From Alteromonadaceae bacterium (GTDB lineage Bacteria; Pseudomonadota; Gammaproteobacteria; Enterobacterales; Alteromonadaceae): a DNA stretch of 64,000 nucleotides. Location: assembly GCA_013216015.1 (NCBI GenBank), contig JABSOI010000002.1, positions 1 through 64,000 of the forward strand, written 5' to 3'. A model generated the notes under the pieces. The model saw nothing but the letters and a program-made list of their open reading frames with translations. It was not told the DNA's origin and ran no database searches. This document shows positions 16,066-26,380 of this stretch, piece by piece; position 1 is the first letter of the stretch, and each line of letters starts with the position of its first letter. Position numbers and translations under genes: made by a program.

Positions 16066-19000
16066 ATGTTTAATTTTTCGATGTTAAGAACACTATTTTC
16101 TGCTTTCATTTTAATTATTTTTTCGCAATATTCTTTTGCGAATTCATGCTCTCTATATTTTCCCGATACTGTTCAGGGTCATCTCGCGGGTAGTAAAATA
16201 AAATTTGAAGGTAGCGGGCAAGTTATTGGGGATAGCGATAATATTCTGACATTTCCCAAGCTTAGCGGAAACAATGGCAGAAAAAACACCTGTAATACCA
16301 CTGACTGTCGTGTTTCTGGCTCATATGCCACTGCGTTAACCTTACCCAATTTTAAAACTACCTCATCAAACACAGATGTGTATTTGAATGATAGTAATGC
16401 AACCATAGGTCCGGGGGGAGATTATAATACCACTGAAGTGAGAGATTTAGTGGTAAAAGGCTCAGACAGGGTCACCTTTTTGGCTACAGCCACCGAATAT
16501 ATCATTGACGATGCTCTTTTTGATGGTGATGCCCAAATCACCTTTAACTCAGGCACATACTGGTTCAATGAACTGGAAATTAAAGATAAGGCACAAATAT
16601 TTATCAATGGCTCTGTCACTATTTATGTTAACGGACAAGATAATCATTTTGATATTGAAGGTGATGCAAAAATCAATGAAGGTGGATCCTCTGATGCTTT
16701 GGCATTGATCAGTTATTCAGATACCCATTTAAAAGATGACGTTATCGTTAATGCAGTATTGTATAGCGTAGGAAATAATATTCACATTGAAGGAAAAGCC
16801 CATTTTACTGGCGTTATTTCTTCAGCAGGCGAGGTGAAACTAAAGGATACGGGTAAGATTACTTATCAAGATATCAGCAATGTAACCATTGGCACTTTAT
16901 GCAGTGGCACTCCTGTTGTGGTTGATCATTATGAAATCGTTCATGATTCAGAAGCTTCTGTCTGTGAAGCCGAGTCGGTTACGATTAAGGCTTGTGCTAA
17001 TTCTACGTGTTCAACACTAGTAACCGGTGCAGTGAGTCTGAATTTTCATGCTGACGGTTTACACAAAAGTACTCATAATTTCATTGGCAGTACTACCATT
17101 AATTTTAATCATTTAGTTGAAGAAACCCTGACACTATCGATTGATAGTCCAAGTGTTACTCCCGACAACCCTTTAGTTTGTAATGATGGCTCGGGTGCGA
17201 GTTGCGATATTGTTTTTTCTTCAAGTGGATGTTCTGCTAATTCATGTTCTGCATATTTTCCAGATAGTATTCAAGGACATCTCGCGGGTAGTAAAATAAA
17301 ATTTGAAGGTAGCGGGCAGGTTATTGGGGATAGCGATAATATTTTGACATTTCCCAGTCTTAGCGGAAACAATGGCAGCAGTAACACCTGTGACACAGTC
17401 GACTGTACTGTTTCTGGCTCATATGCCAATGCGTTAACCTTACCCGCTTTTAAAACTACCTCTTCAAACACAGATGTGTTTTTGAATAATACCAATGTAA
17501 CCATAGGTCCGGGGGGAGATTACAGTACCACTGAAGTGAGAGATTTAGTGGTAAACGGCTCAGACAGTGTCACCTTTTTGGCTACAGCCACCGAATACAT
17601 CATTGACGATGCTCTTTTTGATGGTGATGCCCAAATCACCTTTAACTCAGGCACATACTGGTTCAATGAACTGGAAATTAAAGATAAGACACAAATATTT
17701 ATCAATGGCTCTGTCACTATTTATGTCAATGGACAAGATCATCATTTTGATATTGAAGGTGATTCAAAAATCAATGAAGGCGGAGCAGCAGGTGCTTTAG
17801 CATTGGTCAGTTATTCAGATACTCATTTAAAACATGACGTTATCGTTAATGCTGTATTGTATAGCGTCGGAAATAATATTCACATTGAAGGGGAATCCCA
17901 TTTTACCGGCGTTATATCTTCAGCAGGCGAGGTGAAAATAAAGGGAACGAGCAAGGTTACTTATCAAAGTATCGGTAATGTTAAAATTGGCACTTTATGT
18001 GGCGGCACTCCTGTTGTAGTTGATCATTATGAAATCGTTCATGATGGGGCAGGTTCCGTCTGCGCAGCAGAGTCAGTTACCATTAAGGCTTGTGCTAATT
18101 CTACGTGCTCAACGTTAATAAGCGACGCGGTGAGTCTTGATTTTCATGCTGACGGTTTACTCAAAAGTACACATAATTTCATTGGCAGTACGACCATTAA
18201 TTTTAATCATTTAATTAAAGAAACCTTAACGCTATCGGTTGAGAGTCCAAGTGTTACTCCCGACAACCCTTTAGTTTGTAATGATGGCTCGGGTGCAAGT
18301 TGCGATATTGTTTTTTCTTCGGGTGGATGTTCTGCTAATTCATGTGCTGCTTATTTTCCAGATAGTATTCAAGGACATCTCGCGGGAAGTAAAATTAAAT
18401 TTGAAGGTAGTGGGCAAGTCATGGGGGATAGTGATAATATTCTGACATTTCCCAGTATTAGCGGAACAAATGGCAGCAGTAACACCTGTAATACTACTGA
18501 CTGTACTGTTTCTGGCTCATATGCCTTGGCGTTAACCTTACCCGTTTTTCAAACTACCTCTTCAACCATAGATATTGCTGTGAATAATGTTAGTGCTACT
18601 ATAGGTCCCGGGGGGGATTATAGTACCACTGAAGTGAGAAATTTAGTGGTAAATAGCTCAGACATTATAACCTTTCTGGCTACAGCGACTGAATACAAAA
18701 TTGATGATGCAGTATTTAAAGGAACTTCCCAAACCACGTTTAACTCAGGCACATACTGGTTTAATGAACTGGAAATTAAAGGTAAGGCACAAATATTTAT
18801 TAATGGCTCTGTCACTATTTATGTTAATGGACAAGCGAATCATTTTGATATTGAAAATAATGCCAAAATCAATGAAGGTGGAGCAGCTGGTGCTTTGGCA
18901 TTGGTCAGTTATTCAGATACCCATTTAAAAAATAAAGCCATCGTTAATGCTGTGCTGTATAGCGAAGGAAATAATATTCACCTTGAAACCAAAGCCCATT

Positions 19001-21273
19001 TTACGGGAGTTATTTCTTCAGCCGGACAGGTGAAAATAAAGGGTTCGAGTAAGGTTACCTTTGAAGATATCGGTAATGTTCAAATTGGGACTTTATGTGG
19101 TAGTCTGCCCTTAAGTTTACACCATTTCGAAATTGAGCATGATGGCACGGGGTTAACTTGTGCGGCCGAGCCAATAAAGATTAAAGCCTGTAGCAACAGT
19201 GATTGTTCTGTCCTGAGTGATGAGTTAGTTTCTTTTGATTTTCAAGGTAATGGCTCCACTAAAAGTTCACCATCTTTCACTGGCAGTACCAGCTTTGTTT
19301 TTCATCATACTTCTGCTGAAACCGTAACTTTGTCGATTGCCAATCCAAGTATAGAACCCGAAAGTGCGCTGGTTTGTAGCGGTGGTGCAGGTGGAAGCTG
19401 TGATCTTGTATTTGCTGAGACAGGCTTTCTTTTTTTAGTTGACGGTGAAGCAATCAATATTCCGACTCAATTATCTGGTAAGCCTTCAAATGTTGGTTTT
19501 GAATCCAGAATGTTGTCATTGCAGGCTGTAAAAACCAGCGCATTAACAGGTGCTTGTGAAGCAGCATTAACCAGTAATGTTACCATTGAATTCATCGCAG
19601 AATGTGATGATCCAATAAGTTGTGCAGGCCAGCAGGTGACTATTAATAATGGTATAAATGATACGTTAATATCAACACAAGATAAGGGATCCAGTTTCTC
19701 TTATTCCAATGTGGCGATGGATTTTGGCACTAATACAGACAATACCGCTAATTTTGTTCTTACTTATCCTGATGCAGGTAAAATCAAGCTTTACGTTCGC
19801 CACAACATTCTTGATAACGGTTTGCCTTCGGGTAACTTTATGAGTGGTAACAGTAATAGTTTTGTTGTACGACCCTTTGGATTTTATGTGAATGTTGATG
19901 GTAATACTGCAGCTGAGGTTGAAAGTGGAGACATATTTAAAAAGGCGGGCGAAAACTTTGAAACCACACTAACTGCTGTGCAATGGGAGGTGGGTGATGA
20001 TAACGATATTGATGGCGTTCCAGATAATAATGCCGTACTAAGTAATAATGCAGTTACCCCTAATTTTAATAACGAAACTAATCCTGATTATGTGGTTATC
20101 AGCCATGTGCTTATTTTACCAGCAGGAGGGCATAATCCAGCACTTTCTGTTAATGCTTTTACTGGTTTTACTGAAGGGGTAAGTGAAGCAACTTTAATGA
20201 ATTGGCCAGAGGTGGGTATTATCAGTTTTAATGCTCACTTGTTAGATAATAAATACATTGGTGCCAGTAATGTGACAGGTTCAGTGCCTTATGTTGGACG
20301 ATTTACTCCAGATCATTTTTCATTAGCAATAGTCTTTGATGGTGATCTAAATGGGGGGGACTCTTTTGTTTATACTGGACAAATGGATGCAATTGACACA
20401 ACAGTTGGCAAGATATCTTATCTGATAGAACCCGAATTCACTATTACTGCTAAATCGGTGACAGAAAGTACAACAAAAAATTACACGGGTATTTTTATGA
20501 AAATGGAAGCTGAGAAGGTGTTGAGGGTGACACCAGTTTCTGATGGCACTCAACTGGGTGTCGATGAAGATAATAAGGTAAATTTGACAGCTGACCTAAA
20601 GGAAGTAATCCTTAAAGATGAAGGTGCTGGTGTGATCCTTTATAAATTTCATATTGACGATAATTATTATTATACCCGGGAAGCTAACGCAATAATCGCA
20701 CCTTTCCCGGCAGATATCGATTTGCAAATAACCTCGATTAGCGACGAAGAGGGTATTAGTGCACAGGATACCGATGAAGATGTTAATAACGGCATATTAA
20801 CCCTGCATCCGTCTGGCCCGGAAATACGCTTTGGTCGTTGGTATATAGAAAACGGATTTGGTCCTGAAACATCACCTATCGTAATGCCAATGTATACTCA
20901 ATATTGGAACGGCAGTACTTTTACCACTAATGAGCCTGATAAATTCACACCATTTGATTCATCGCTTGATCCTAATAATTCATCGGTAGGTGCTGTTATT
21001 ACAGATATAAGTTTGGCACCTGCAACAACCACGGCTTCTGGTTTTGGTACTTTCGAGAAGGGTGAAACCCGTAATATTATCTTGTCACCTCCTGAGCCTG
21101 AGAGCCAAGGTGCAGTAACTTTAGGTTTTAACGTACCCACATGGCTGCAATACGATTGGGAAAATGTAGATAATAATTTTGATGGTCCATATGTTGATAA
21201 CCCTTCTGCAACGGCGACGTTTGGATTATACCGTGGTAACGACCGCATTATTTACTGGCGCGAAGTTTTTTGA
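16066..21273 (+). CDS. Giant MshQ-like DUF6701 surface protein with three 366-aa repeats
   Basis: The 1735-aa product has a Sec signal peptide (1-25, cut before NSCSLYF) followed by three tandem repeats of exactly 366 residues (26-391, 392-757, 758-1123). Each repeat has a roughly 260-aa beta-rich part (GHLAGSKIKFEGSGQV, TIYVNGQ, GALALVSYSDTHLK, IEGKAHFTGVISSAGEVK). This is followed by a roughly 105-aa cysteine-containing module (DHYEIVHD, AESVTIKACANSTCS, LVCNDGSGASCDIVFS) like the one preceding DUF6701 in MshQ. The C-terminal third (about 1170-1735, VRPFGFYVNVDG to RGNDRIIYWREVF) is DUF6701. MshQ normally closes the MSHA pilus operon; here no msh gene is near, so this is an orphan adhesin-like paralogue. 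Likely exported and exposed at the surface or on a pilus tip. Repeat number could vary by recombination. Confidence 0.85.
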   Translation: MFNFSMLRTLFSAFILIIFSQYSFANSCSLYFPDTVQGHLAGSKIKFEGSGQVIGDSDNILTFPKLSGNNGRKNTCNTTDCRVSGSYATALTLPNFKTTSSNTDVYLNDSNATIGPGGDYNTTEVRDLVVKGSDRVTFLATATEYIIDDALFDGDAQITFNSGTYWFNELEIKDKAQIFINGSVTIYVNGQDNHFDIEGDAKINEGGSSDALALISYSDTHLKDDVIVNAVLYSVGNNIHIEGKAHFTGVISSAGEVKLKDTGKITYQDISNVTIGTLCSGTPVVVDHYEIVHDSEASVCEAESVTIKACANSTCSTLVTGAVSLNFHADGLHKSTHNFIGSTTINFNHLVEETLTLSIDSPSVTPDNPLVCNDGSGASCDIVFSSSGCSANSCSAYFPDSIQGHLAGSKIKFEGSGQVIGDSDNILTFPSLSGNNGSSNTCDTVDCTVSGSYANALTLPAFKTTSSNTDVFLNNTNVTIGPGGDYSTTEVRDLVVNGSDSVTFLATATEYIIDDALFDGDAQITFNSGTYWFNELEIKDKTQIFINGSVTIYVNGQDHHFDIEGDSKINEGGAAGALALVSYSDTHLKHDVIVNAVLYSVGNNIHIEGESHFTGVISSAGEVKIKGTSKVTYQSIGNVKIGTLCGGTPVVVDHYEIVHDGAGSVCAAESVTIKACANSTCSTLISDAVSLDFHADGLLKSTHNFIGSTTINFNHLIKETLTLSVESPSVTPDNPLVCNDGSGASCDIVFSSGGCSANSCAAYFPDSIQGHLAGSKIKFEGSGQVMGDSDNILTFPSISGTNGSSNTCNTTDCTVSGSYALALTLPVFQTTSSTIDIAVNNVSATIGPGGDYSTTEVRNLVVNSSDIITFLATATEYKIDDAVFKGTSQTTFNSGTYWFNELEIKGKAQIFINGSVTIYVNGQANHFDIENNAKINEGGAAGALALVSYSDTHLKNKAIVNAVLYSEGNNIHLETKAHFTGVISSAGQVKIKGSSKVTFEDIGNVQIGTLCGSLPLSLHHFEIEHDGTGLTCAAEPIKIKACSNSDCSVLSDELVSFDFQGNGSTKSSPSFTGSTSFVFHHTSAETVTLSIANPSIEPESALVCSGGAGGSCDLVFAETGFLFLVDGEAINIPTQLSGKPSNVGFESRMLSLQAVKTSALTGACEAALTSNVTIEFIAECDDPISCAGQQVTINNGINDTLISTQDKGSSFSYSNVAMDFGTNTDNTANFVLTYPDAGKIKLYVRHNILDNGLPSGNFMSGNSNSFVVRPFGFYVNVDGNTAAEVESGDIFKKAGENFETTLTAVQWEVGDDNDIDGVPDNNAVLSNNAVTPNFNNETNPDYVVISHVLILPAGGHNPALSVNAFTGFTEGVSEATLMNWPEVGIISFNAHLLDNKYIGASNVTGSVPYVGRFTPDHFSLAIVFDGDLNGGDSFVYTGQMDAIDTTVGKISYLIEPEFTITAKSVTESTTKNYTGIFMKMEAEKVLRVTPVSDGTQLGVDEDNKVNLTADLKEVILKDEGAGVILYKFHIDDNYYYTREANAIIAPFPADIDLQITSISDEEGISAQDTDEDVNNGILTLHPSGPEIRFGRWYIENGFGPETSPIVMPMYTQYWNGSTFTTNEPDKFTPFDSSLDPNNSSVGAVITDISLAPATTTASGFGTFEKGETRNIILSPPEPESQGAVTLGFNVPTWLQYDWENVDNNFDGPYVDNPSATATFGLYRGNDRIIYWREVF
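16141..19434 (+). repeat. Three tandem 1098-bp coding repeats
   Basis: Equivalent points recur at 1098-base intervals: the CTCGCGGG landmark is at 16183, 17281 and 18379, and AATTCATG at 16141, 17239 and 18337. Units 1 and 2 are very similar at DNA level; unit 3 is more diverged, especially in its second half. All keep the same frame and cysteine positions. Confidence 0.97.
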
Positions 21274-21366
21274 TAAATTTTCGATAAGGCGGGATAGTTA
21301 AAAATTTAATTGGGTTACACTGTCGCTCCCCAACAAGAATATACAATTGAAGTGGTAGAGTTGATT

Positions 21367-23220
21367 TTAAACTTCAATAATTTTATTTCTACCCATTTTC
21401 TTAGCCTGATATAAGGCATCATCTAATTTTTGGTAAAGAGATTCAAACTTGAAAATTGGTTTTTCAATATAGGTGATGGAAAAACTTGCTGTTACAATTA
21501 TTTCAACGTCATCTTCTAGCTGTAGTGAATTCTGTTCAAAACTGCGGCGGATCCTTTCTACGATTAATTTTGCGGTATTTTTGTCTAAGTTTTTAAGACA
21601 GACGATAAATTCTTCACCGCCAATGCGACCAAATGCATCTTCTTGACGTACATTGCGTTTAGTTAGGCTAACGATATGTCTTAATAATTTATCACCTGCG
21701 AGGTGGGAATATTTATCGTTGATTAATTTAAAATGATCTAAGTCGAAAAGAATAATTGCGTGGACATTTTTACCTTCCGGTTTTTGTAGGCGAGTAAGTT
21801 GCTCAAAGATGGCTCTTCTGTTGAATATTCTTGTTAATTCATCTGTTTCTGACAGTCGCTTCTGTTTGTTTTTTTGTAGCCAGATATAGATGCAAATACT
21901 CACTAAGAAAAATACTAATAATGCTGATAAAATGATGATGATTTTTGAATTTTGATATTTATTAGACATTAAGCTAAGTTCCAGTTCAATAATGTCTTTT
22001 TCTATATTTCCCTGTATTTCTCTAAGCCCAAAAACCAAATCTGTATCTATCTGTTTATTCGGGTATGTATTGGTTATTTGACTATATTTTTTAAAATAGA
22101 CTTCTGCCAGGTCGTTTTGGGCTGAGCTGATATAATAATTAATAAGAAATTCATATAAATAAATTAAATTTGGCTCTGAGGTTTGTTCTAATAATTGCTC
22201 TTTTTGTGATATAAATTCTTCAGTACATTGTTTACGATTATTTGCCTGGCAAGTTATAGCTTTGAATAACTGATACTTATTTGTTTGGTAAAGCTCTTGA
22301 GTGATATTTTGAAGGGGTTCGAATTTATCCATTAACTCCATCATTAAATCAAAGTTATTTTCAATGTAAGCAACTCTTATTTTTAGGGAAGATAATTGTA
22401 TTTTGAATTGGAGTCTTTTATTAAATTTGTCTTTACCTGATTCATATTTATTAAGATAAATCTTACTTTCTTCAAAATCACCTGCATAAATTGAGTAGTT
22501 GGCTATATTATAATAGGCTTGGTACAAGCCGTGACTATTTTCGTTTTTAAAATATTTTATCTGTTCCTTAAACGTTTTTACTGCTAAGGAATATTGGCCA
22601 GCAGAGTAATAAACTTCTTTAATTTGATCGTATAACTCTATTATAAAGTGATGATCGTTTTTGTTTGGTTCTATTAAATTGTAAAGACTTTTTAATTTAT
22701 TGATAGGTGTGTTTGTAGAGCAGGTTGAAATATTAGCCAATTCTAAGTAATTTACAGAATTATTCATGTAGCTATTAATCGTGATTTGTTTTTCATGCAA
22801 TAAATCGCAAGCGTTTTCTTTCGATGTATACAATTGATAATTTATCGTAAGATCATAAACAGTCATTGCCAAAATATCTTTATCAACATTTTCACTAGGT
22901 AATGACATTATTTCTTTCAGTGTATTTATATAATCATTATCATTATCATAATGATCAAAGCAAGAGCCTAATTTTAATTTCCCCCACAGTAATCTGGCCC
23001 TGTTTTTATTTGACAAAGTAGGCTCACTTGCTAAATACCGCTCAATTTTTATTTTTAAGTTGCTATTTTTACTGCAAAAATCATCGTGAAGCATTATTTC
23101 ATCTAAGACATTTTCTAAATCTAAATCTGAAGCGGACGCCGTGTTGGTGATAGGAGATAGATAAGAAAAAAATATAAAAAGGATGGAAAATCTAAAAAGA
23201 GAAACAAACAAATTATTCAA
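21367..23220 (-). CDS. Membrane diguanylate cyclase with periplasmic TPR-like sensor (GGDEF)
   Basis: The 617-aa protein begins with a signal or anchor segment (LFRFSILFIFFSYLSPI). It has a long helical, TPR-like periplasmic region (about 30-425; repeated YYxAGQYSLAV and YAGDFEESKIY units) and a membrane helix (about 428-448, KIIIILSALLVFFLVSICIY). The GGDEF domain (about 455-617) follows. The active-site signature is intact as GGEEF (534-538), preceded by DELTRIFNRRA and DLDHFKLIND. The allosteric inhibition site RxxD (RQED, 525-528) is five residues upstream, as in product-inhibited cyclases. It should make cyclic di-GMP in response to a periplasmic signal. It is convergent with the adhesin-like gene at 16066-21273, a plausible target pathway (surface attachment), though the link is positional inference. 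Confidence 0.92.
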   Translation of the reverse strand: MNNLFVSLFRFSILFIFFSYLSPITNTASASDLDLENVLDEIMLHDDFCSKNSNLKIKIERYLASEPTLSNKNRARLLWGKLKLGSCFDHYDNDNDYINTLKEIMSLPSENVDKDILAMTVYDLTINYQLYTSKENACDLLHEKQITINSYMNNSVNYLELANISTCSTNTPINKLKSLYNLIEPNKNDHHFIIELYDQIKEVYYSAGQYSLAVKTFKEQIKYFKNENSHGLYQAYYNIANYSIYAGDFEESKIYLNKYESGKDKFNKRLQFKIQLSSLKIRVAYIENNFDLMMELMDKFEPLQNITQELYQTNKYQLFKAITCQANNRKQCTEEFISQKEQLLEQTSEPNLIYLYEFLINYYISSAQNDLAEVYFKKYSQITNTYPNKQIDTDLVFGLREIQGNIEKDIIELELSLMSNKYQNSKIIIILSALLVFFLVSICIYIWLQKNKQKRLSETDELTRIFNRRAIFEQLTRLQKPEGKNVHAIILFDLDHFKLINDKYSHLAGDKLLRHIVSLTKRNVRQEDAFGRIGGEEFIVCLKNLDKNTAKLIVERIRRSFEQNSLQLEDDVEIIVTASFSITYIEKPIFKFESLYQKLDDALYQAKKMGRNKIIEV

Positions 23221-23785
23221 AACATCTTTCCATTAATATCTGTACAAATGAACAAAGCGTAAAGAATTACGCAAATATATTCTCAATTAAAAAGTGGTGT
23301 AGCAAGGGAGTCATTAAAACATGCTTTTTAATTAGTAACAATATCCACCTTATTACTTACTGCTTTTTCTCGCCTACAAATAAGCTGGAATGGTCCACTT
23401 GGCATAATTAAATTTCTTTAACCGGAGAGTGTCAGGAATAGACATGCTGATATTGTGTGACCAGGAAGCGGCCTAAACCCAGTGACGTGCATAGGTATGT
23501 AAAAAATGATGCTGGTTGACGAATGCAACGAATATAACAATCAATTGTTTTATCTTTCTTACCTTGTAAGATCAAATCGTTAAGGTAAGATTGGTACCAG
23601 TTGTATTTTCAAGTCGGACAATGAACAGTTGGCTGTTGTTCGTACCTTACACATTTTAGCCAACTATTATCGGCCCCTTATTTTGGGGTTACCGATACAA
23701 AATATAATCCGGATCATAATTTAATCTCAATTACTCAATGTAACTATGTTGTTTTAAAGGAAGCTGTTAAAGGGCGTTTATTCTT
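23221..23785. other. Gene-free stretch, 565 bases
   Basis: No gene is recognised. An inverted repeat TCTTACCTT...AAGGTAAGA spans about 23557-23590. The region must contain the divergent promoters of the GGDEF gene and the S41 protease gene. Confidence 0.5.
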
Positions 23786-25108
23786 ATGGAAAAAATATTA
23801 TTATTTGTTTTGTCGGTTGTCTTTTTAGCTGGTTGTGGAAATGACAATTCAACATCTCTACCTGTTATTACAAATTCAGCAAGAATATGCAACGTTCAGG
23901 ATTCAAAAAACGCAGCGTTGTGGGAGTACATGAATGATTGGTATTTATGGAATGATGCATTAGATCAGACAACCAACCCATCAGACTTTGACTCTCTACA
24001 AGCGCTTATTGATGACATAAAAGAAAAGAATCCCATTGATAGATTCAGCTTCATTATGCCAAAGCAAAGCTATAATGATGTTTTTGTAAATTCGGTTACT
24101 TTTGATTTTGGCTTAAGTACCAGGATAGACGAAGTTAATAAAGAGCTAATTGTTAGTTTTGTTTATGATAACAGCAACGCACAAGTCATTGGCATGATCA
24201 GAGGTGACAGGATTGTTGAAATAGCAGGAGAAAGTATTAGTGATGCTATTACAGATGGCAGTTTTCAATCGGGCGAATTTTGGGCAAATAATGAAGACAA
24301 AGAGCAAGTAGAGTTTACGTGGCGAACGGTTGATAACGAAATAAAAACAATGAGTATGAGTAAAAGTACGGTTAATACCCATTCGGTTTTAGCTACTCAA
24401 ATAATTGAATCTGACGTTGGGAAAGTTGGTTATTTAGTTTATGACAGTTTTACTGCTTCAAGTGAAAGTGAACTTAATGAGGTTTTTAAATACTTTGAAG
24501 AACAGGCGATTGATGAGTTGATTGTAGATTTACGTTATAACCATGGAGGGAGTGCTCATACGTCTAACCAACTGGCTATGCAAATTGGAGGCGATAATGT
24601 ATCAGGCAGACTTTACAACACACAAAGGTATAATGCCAATCATAGTAACGAAAACAGGGACGTGCTTTTCAACCTGTATGAAGGAACAAACCCATTAAGC
24701 CTTGCACGGGTTGTTTTTTTAACAACACAAGAATCTGCTTCCGGCAGCGAAGTACTTATTAATTCTCTTAAACCTCATATAGACGTTAAAATTGTTGGTC
24801 AGAGAACTTATGGTAAACCAGTTGGCATGAGAGTAGTGGAGTTATGTGATCAAGCCATTTTTGCTATTACAACGCAAAATTATAATGCCGAAGGCTATGG
24901 TGATTTTTTTGATGGCATCCCGGTTGATTGCGCCGCTGAAGATACCGTAACAGGTGACTGGGGAGTTAATACTGACCCAATGCTTAATGAAGCAATGTAT
25001 TTGTTGAATAATGGGGAATGTTCAGTTTCTGGTAGGTTAAATCGCTCAAAAAAATCACTATTTGAACCACTTAAGAAAAAAGAATACAGTGAATTGTTGT
25101 TGCGCTAA
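23786..25108 (+). CDS. S41 family (C-terminal processing type) peptidase lipoprotein
   Basis: The 440-aa precursor has a lipoprotein signal peptide with lipobox LAGC (Cys17). A PDZ-like region (about 110-165: FGLSTRIDE, AQVIGMIRGDRIVEIAG) precedes the S41 protease core. In that core, GYLVYDSFTASSESEL and LIVDLRYNHGGSAHTS form the oxyanion region, Ser319 in QESASGSE is the likely nucleophile and Lys344 in YGKPVG the general base. The 25-residue spacing matches the Ser/Lys dyad of Prc/CtpA proteins. Such outer-membrane-anchored S41 lipoproteins are frequent in Alteromonadales and probably process envelope proteins. The gene stands alone; DUF1272 follows after about 200 bases. The start fits the signal peptide, though the nearest AAAGGG ribosome-binding core is rather distant. 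Confidence 0.88.
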   Translation: MEKILLFVLSVVFLAGCGNDNSTSLPVITNSARICNVQDSKNAALWEYMNDWYLWNDALDQTTNPSDFDSLQALIDDIKEKNPIDRFSFIMPKQSYNDVFVNSVTFDFGLSTRIDEVNKELIVSFVYDNSNAQVIGMIRGDRIVEIAGESISDAITDGSFQSGEFWANNEDKEQVEFTWRTVDNEIKTMSMSKSTVNTHSVLATQIIESDVGKVGYLVYDSFTASSESELNEVFKYFEEQAIDELIVDLRYNHGGSAHTSNQLAMQIGGDNVSGRLYNTQRYNANHSNENRDVLFNLYEGTNPLSLARVVFLTTQESASGSEVLINSLKPHIDVKIVGQRTYGKPVGMRVVELCDQAIFAITTQNYNAEGYGDFFDGIPVDCAAEDTVTGDWGVNTDPMLNEAMYLLNNGECSVSGRLNRSKKSLFEPLKKKEYSELLLR

Positions 25109-25315
25109 TTTTTTAATGGTTGGTATTAGAGGCGTAATGAGTTATTTCATTTTAAATATTCGGATTATTTCATTTATAATTTTTTGATCATGCTATTTTG
25201 TGAACGCACTATTGTTGACCATACTGTTTTGTGAACATATTATTTTGTGACCATACTGCTTTTGACCACCACTAACCGGCCATGGGTGGTTACGAAAATC
25301 ACCAAGGAAGTATCA

Positions 25316-25624
25316 ATGCTCGAAATTAGACCAAATTGTGAATGTTGTAACAAAGACCTGCCGCCTGAAGCTGGCGAGGCCATGATTTGCACTTATGAAT
25401 GTACCTTCTGTAAAAAATGTGTGGAAGATATTTTACAGAATGTTTGCCCTAATTGTGGTGGTGGCTTTTGTCCAAGACCTGTTCGACCTGTAATTGCCCG
25501 GCGAGATGGCGTTAGTTTAAAGCATCAACCAGCTTCAAATAATCGCGTAATAACCAAATACAGTGTTGAAGAAATAAAGGCCTTTTCGGCAGAAGTTAAA
25601 GATATTGCACCACAAAGCAGGTAA
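25316..25624 (+). CDS. DUF1272 zinc-ribbon protein
   Basis: AAGGAAG just upstream sets the start at ATG 25316, giving 102 aa beginning MLEIRPNCECC; the longer frame from 25247 lacks this support. Residues 1-60 match DUF1272: eight or nine cysteines in CxxC pairs (CECC, CTFCKKC, CPNCGGGFC), with PPEAGEAMICTYECTFC as family hallmark. These form zinc-binding knuckles. The C-terminal 40 residues are polar and probably flexible. Function unknown; the proteins are small, cytoplasmic and widespread in proteobacteria. Confidence 0.88.
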   Translation: MLEIRPNCECCNKDLPPEAGEAMICTYECTFCKKCVEDILQNVCPNCGGGFCPRPVRPVIARRDGVSLKHQPASNNRVITKYSVEEIKAFSAEVKDIAPQSR

Positions 25625-25869
25625 TACCAATTGTATTGGCAATGTACCCGTTAAGTGTTACTGGCTCGATAAGTTGTTATTTTTCAACCTCGTAGTTCGC
25701 ACATTTATGTGCGCCTTAAAGTAATGCGTGGATAAATCCACGTTCTACGGATTGGTCGAATAAATCTACATGTGTTCTTCTCGGTTTCTAAATTTTAACA
25801 GCAACACTTAACTACTACATAGCCAATTGTATTAAGTTAGTGGTACCAGAGAATCAAAGAGATAATAAG
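25625..25869. other. Intergenic region with ATACCAATT-type sequence
   Basis: Directly after the DUF1272 stop is AATACCAATTGTATTGGCAATG, an end-like sequence of the repeat family described at 37479. Two short hairpins follow: CGCACATTTATGTGCG near 25697 and CGTGGATAAATCCACG near 25728. No gene is seen. Confidence 0.45.
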
Positions 25870-26250
25870 ATGAATCTTAATCAAGTGACACTTCCTGTGA
25901 AAAATATGGATGAGGCAACTAGCTTTTATAAAAAAATGGGATTTCTGCAAATTGTAGATACTCCTCATTACGCAAGGTTTGAATGTCCTGAAGGAGATTC
26001 AACATTTTCACTATCTTTGAACGAAAATGACTTTTTAAACAGCTCTACTATTTACTTCGAACATGAAAAACTTGATGAGCTTGTTGCAAAACTTGAGTCA
26101 GAAGGTTTTGTATTTGATCAAGCGCCAGAGGACATGCGTTATATGTGGCGTGAAGCCGTACTTCATGATCCAAGTGGTAACAAAATCAAGTTATATTGGG
26201 CTGGTGAAAATCGTTTAAATCCACCCTGGCGTGTTGAAAAACGTGTTTAA
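25870..26250 (+). CDS. VOC (glyoxalase/bleomycin resistance) family protein
   Basis: The start is placed at ATG 25870 (AGAGATAATAAG upstream), giving 126 aa beginning MNLNQVTLPVKNMDEATSFY; the extension to 25840 looks non-coding. One vicinal-oxygen-chelate fold of two beta-alpha-beta-beta-beta modules is visible: NQVTLPVKNMDEATSFYKKM at the start, and REAVLHDPSGNKIKLYWAGE at the end with the metal-ligand Glu replaced by Tyr-Trp context. The first ligand position is Gln rather than His. Family members are lyases, dioxygenases or resistance proteins; this sequence does not point to one substrate. It is followed by an octamer array and the Lrp gene on the other strand. Confidence 0.8.
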   Translation: MNLNQVTLPVKNMDEATSFYKKMGFLQIVDTPHYARFECPEGDSTFSLSLNENDFLNSSTIYFEHEKLDELVAKLESEGFVFDQAPEDMRYMWREAVLHDPSGNKIKLYWAGENRLNPPWRVEKRV

Positions 26251-26340
26251 TAATTGGATAAACCACAGCTGCTGATTGTGGTTTGAGCAGTAGAATAAAG
26301 ATAATGATTAGGTGCAATTGTAACCATAAATCACTAGGCA

Positions 26341-26380
26341 CGAATCAACGAATCAACGAATCAACAAGTCAACAAATCAA
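26341..26380. repeat. Octamer array (CGAATCAA-type, five units) over the lrp-like stop codon
   Basis: Three exact CGAATCAA units are followed by CAAGTCAA and CAAATCAA. The last unit contains the TGA stop of the minus-strand Lrp-family gene. Confidence 0.9.
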
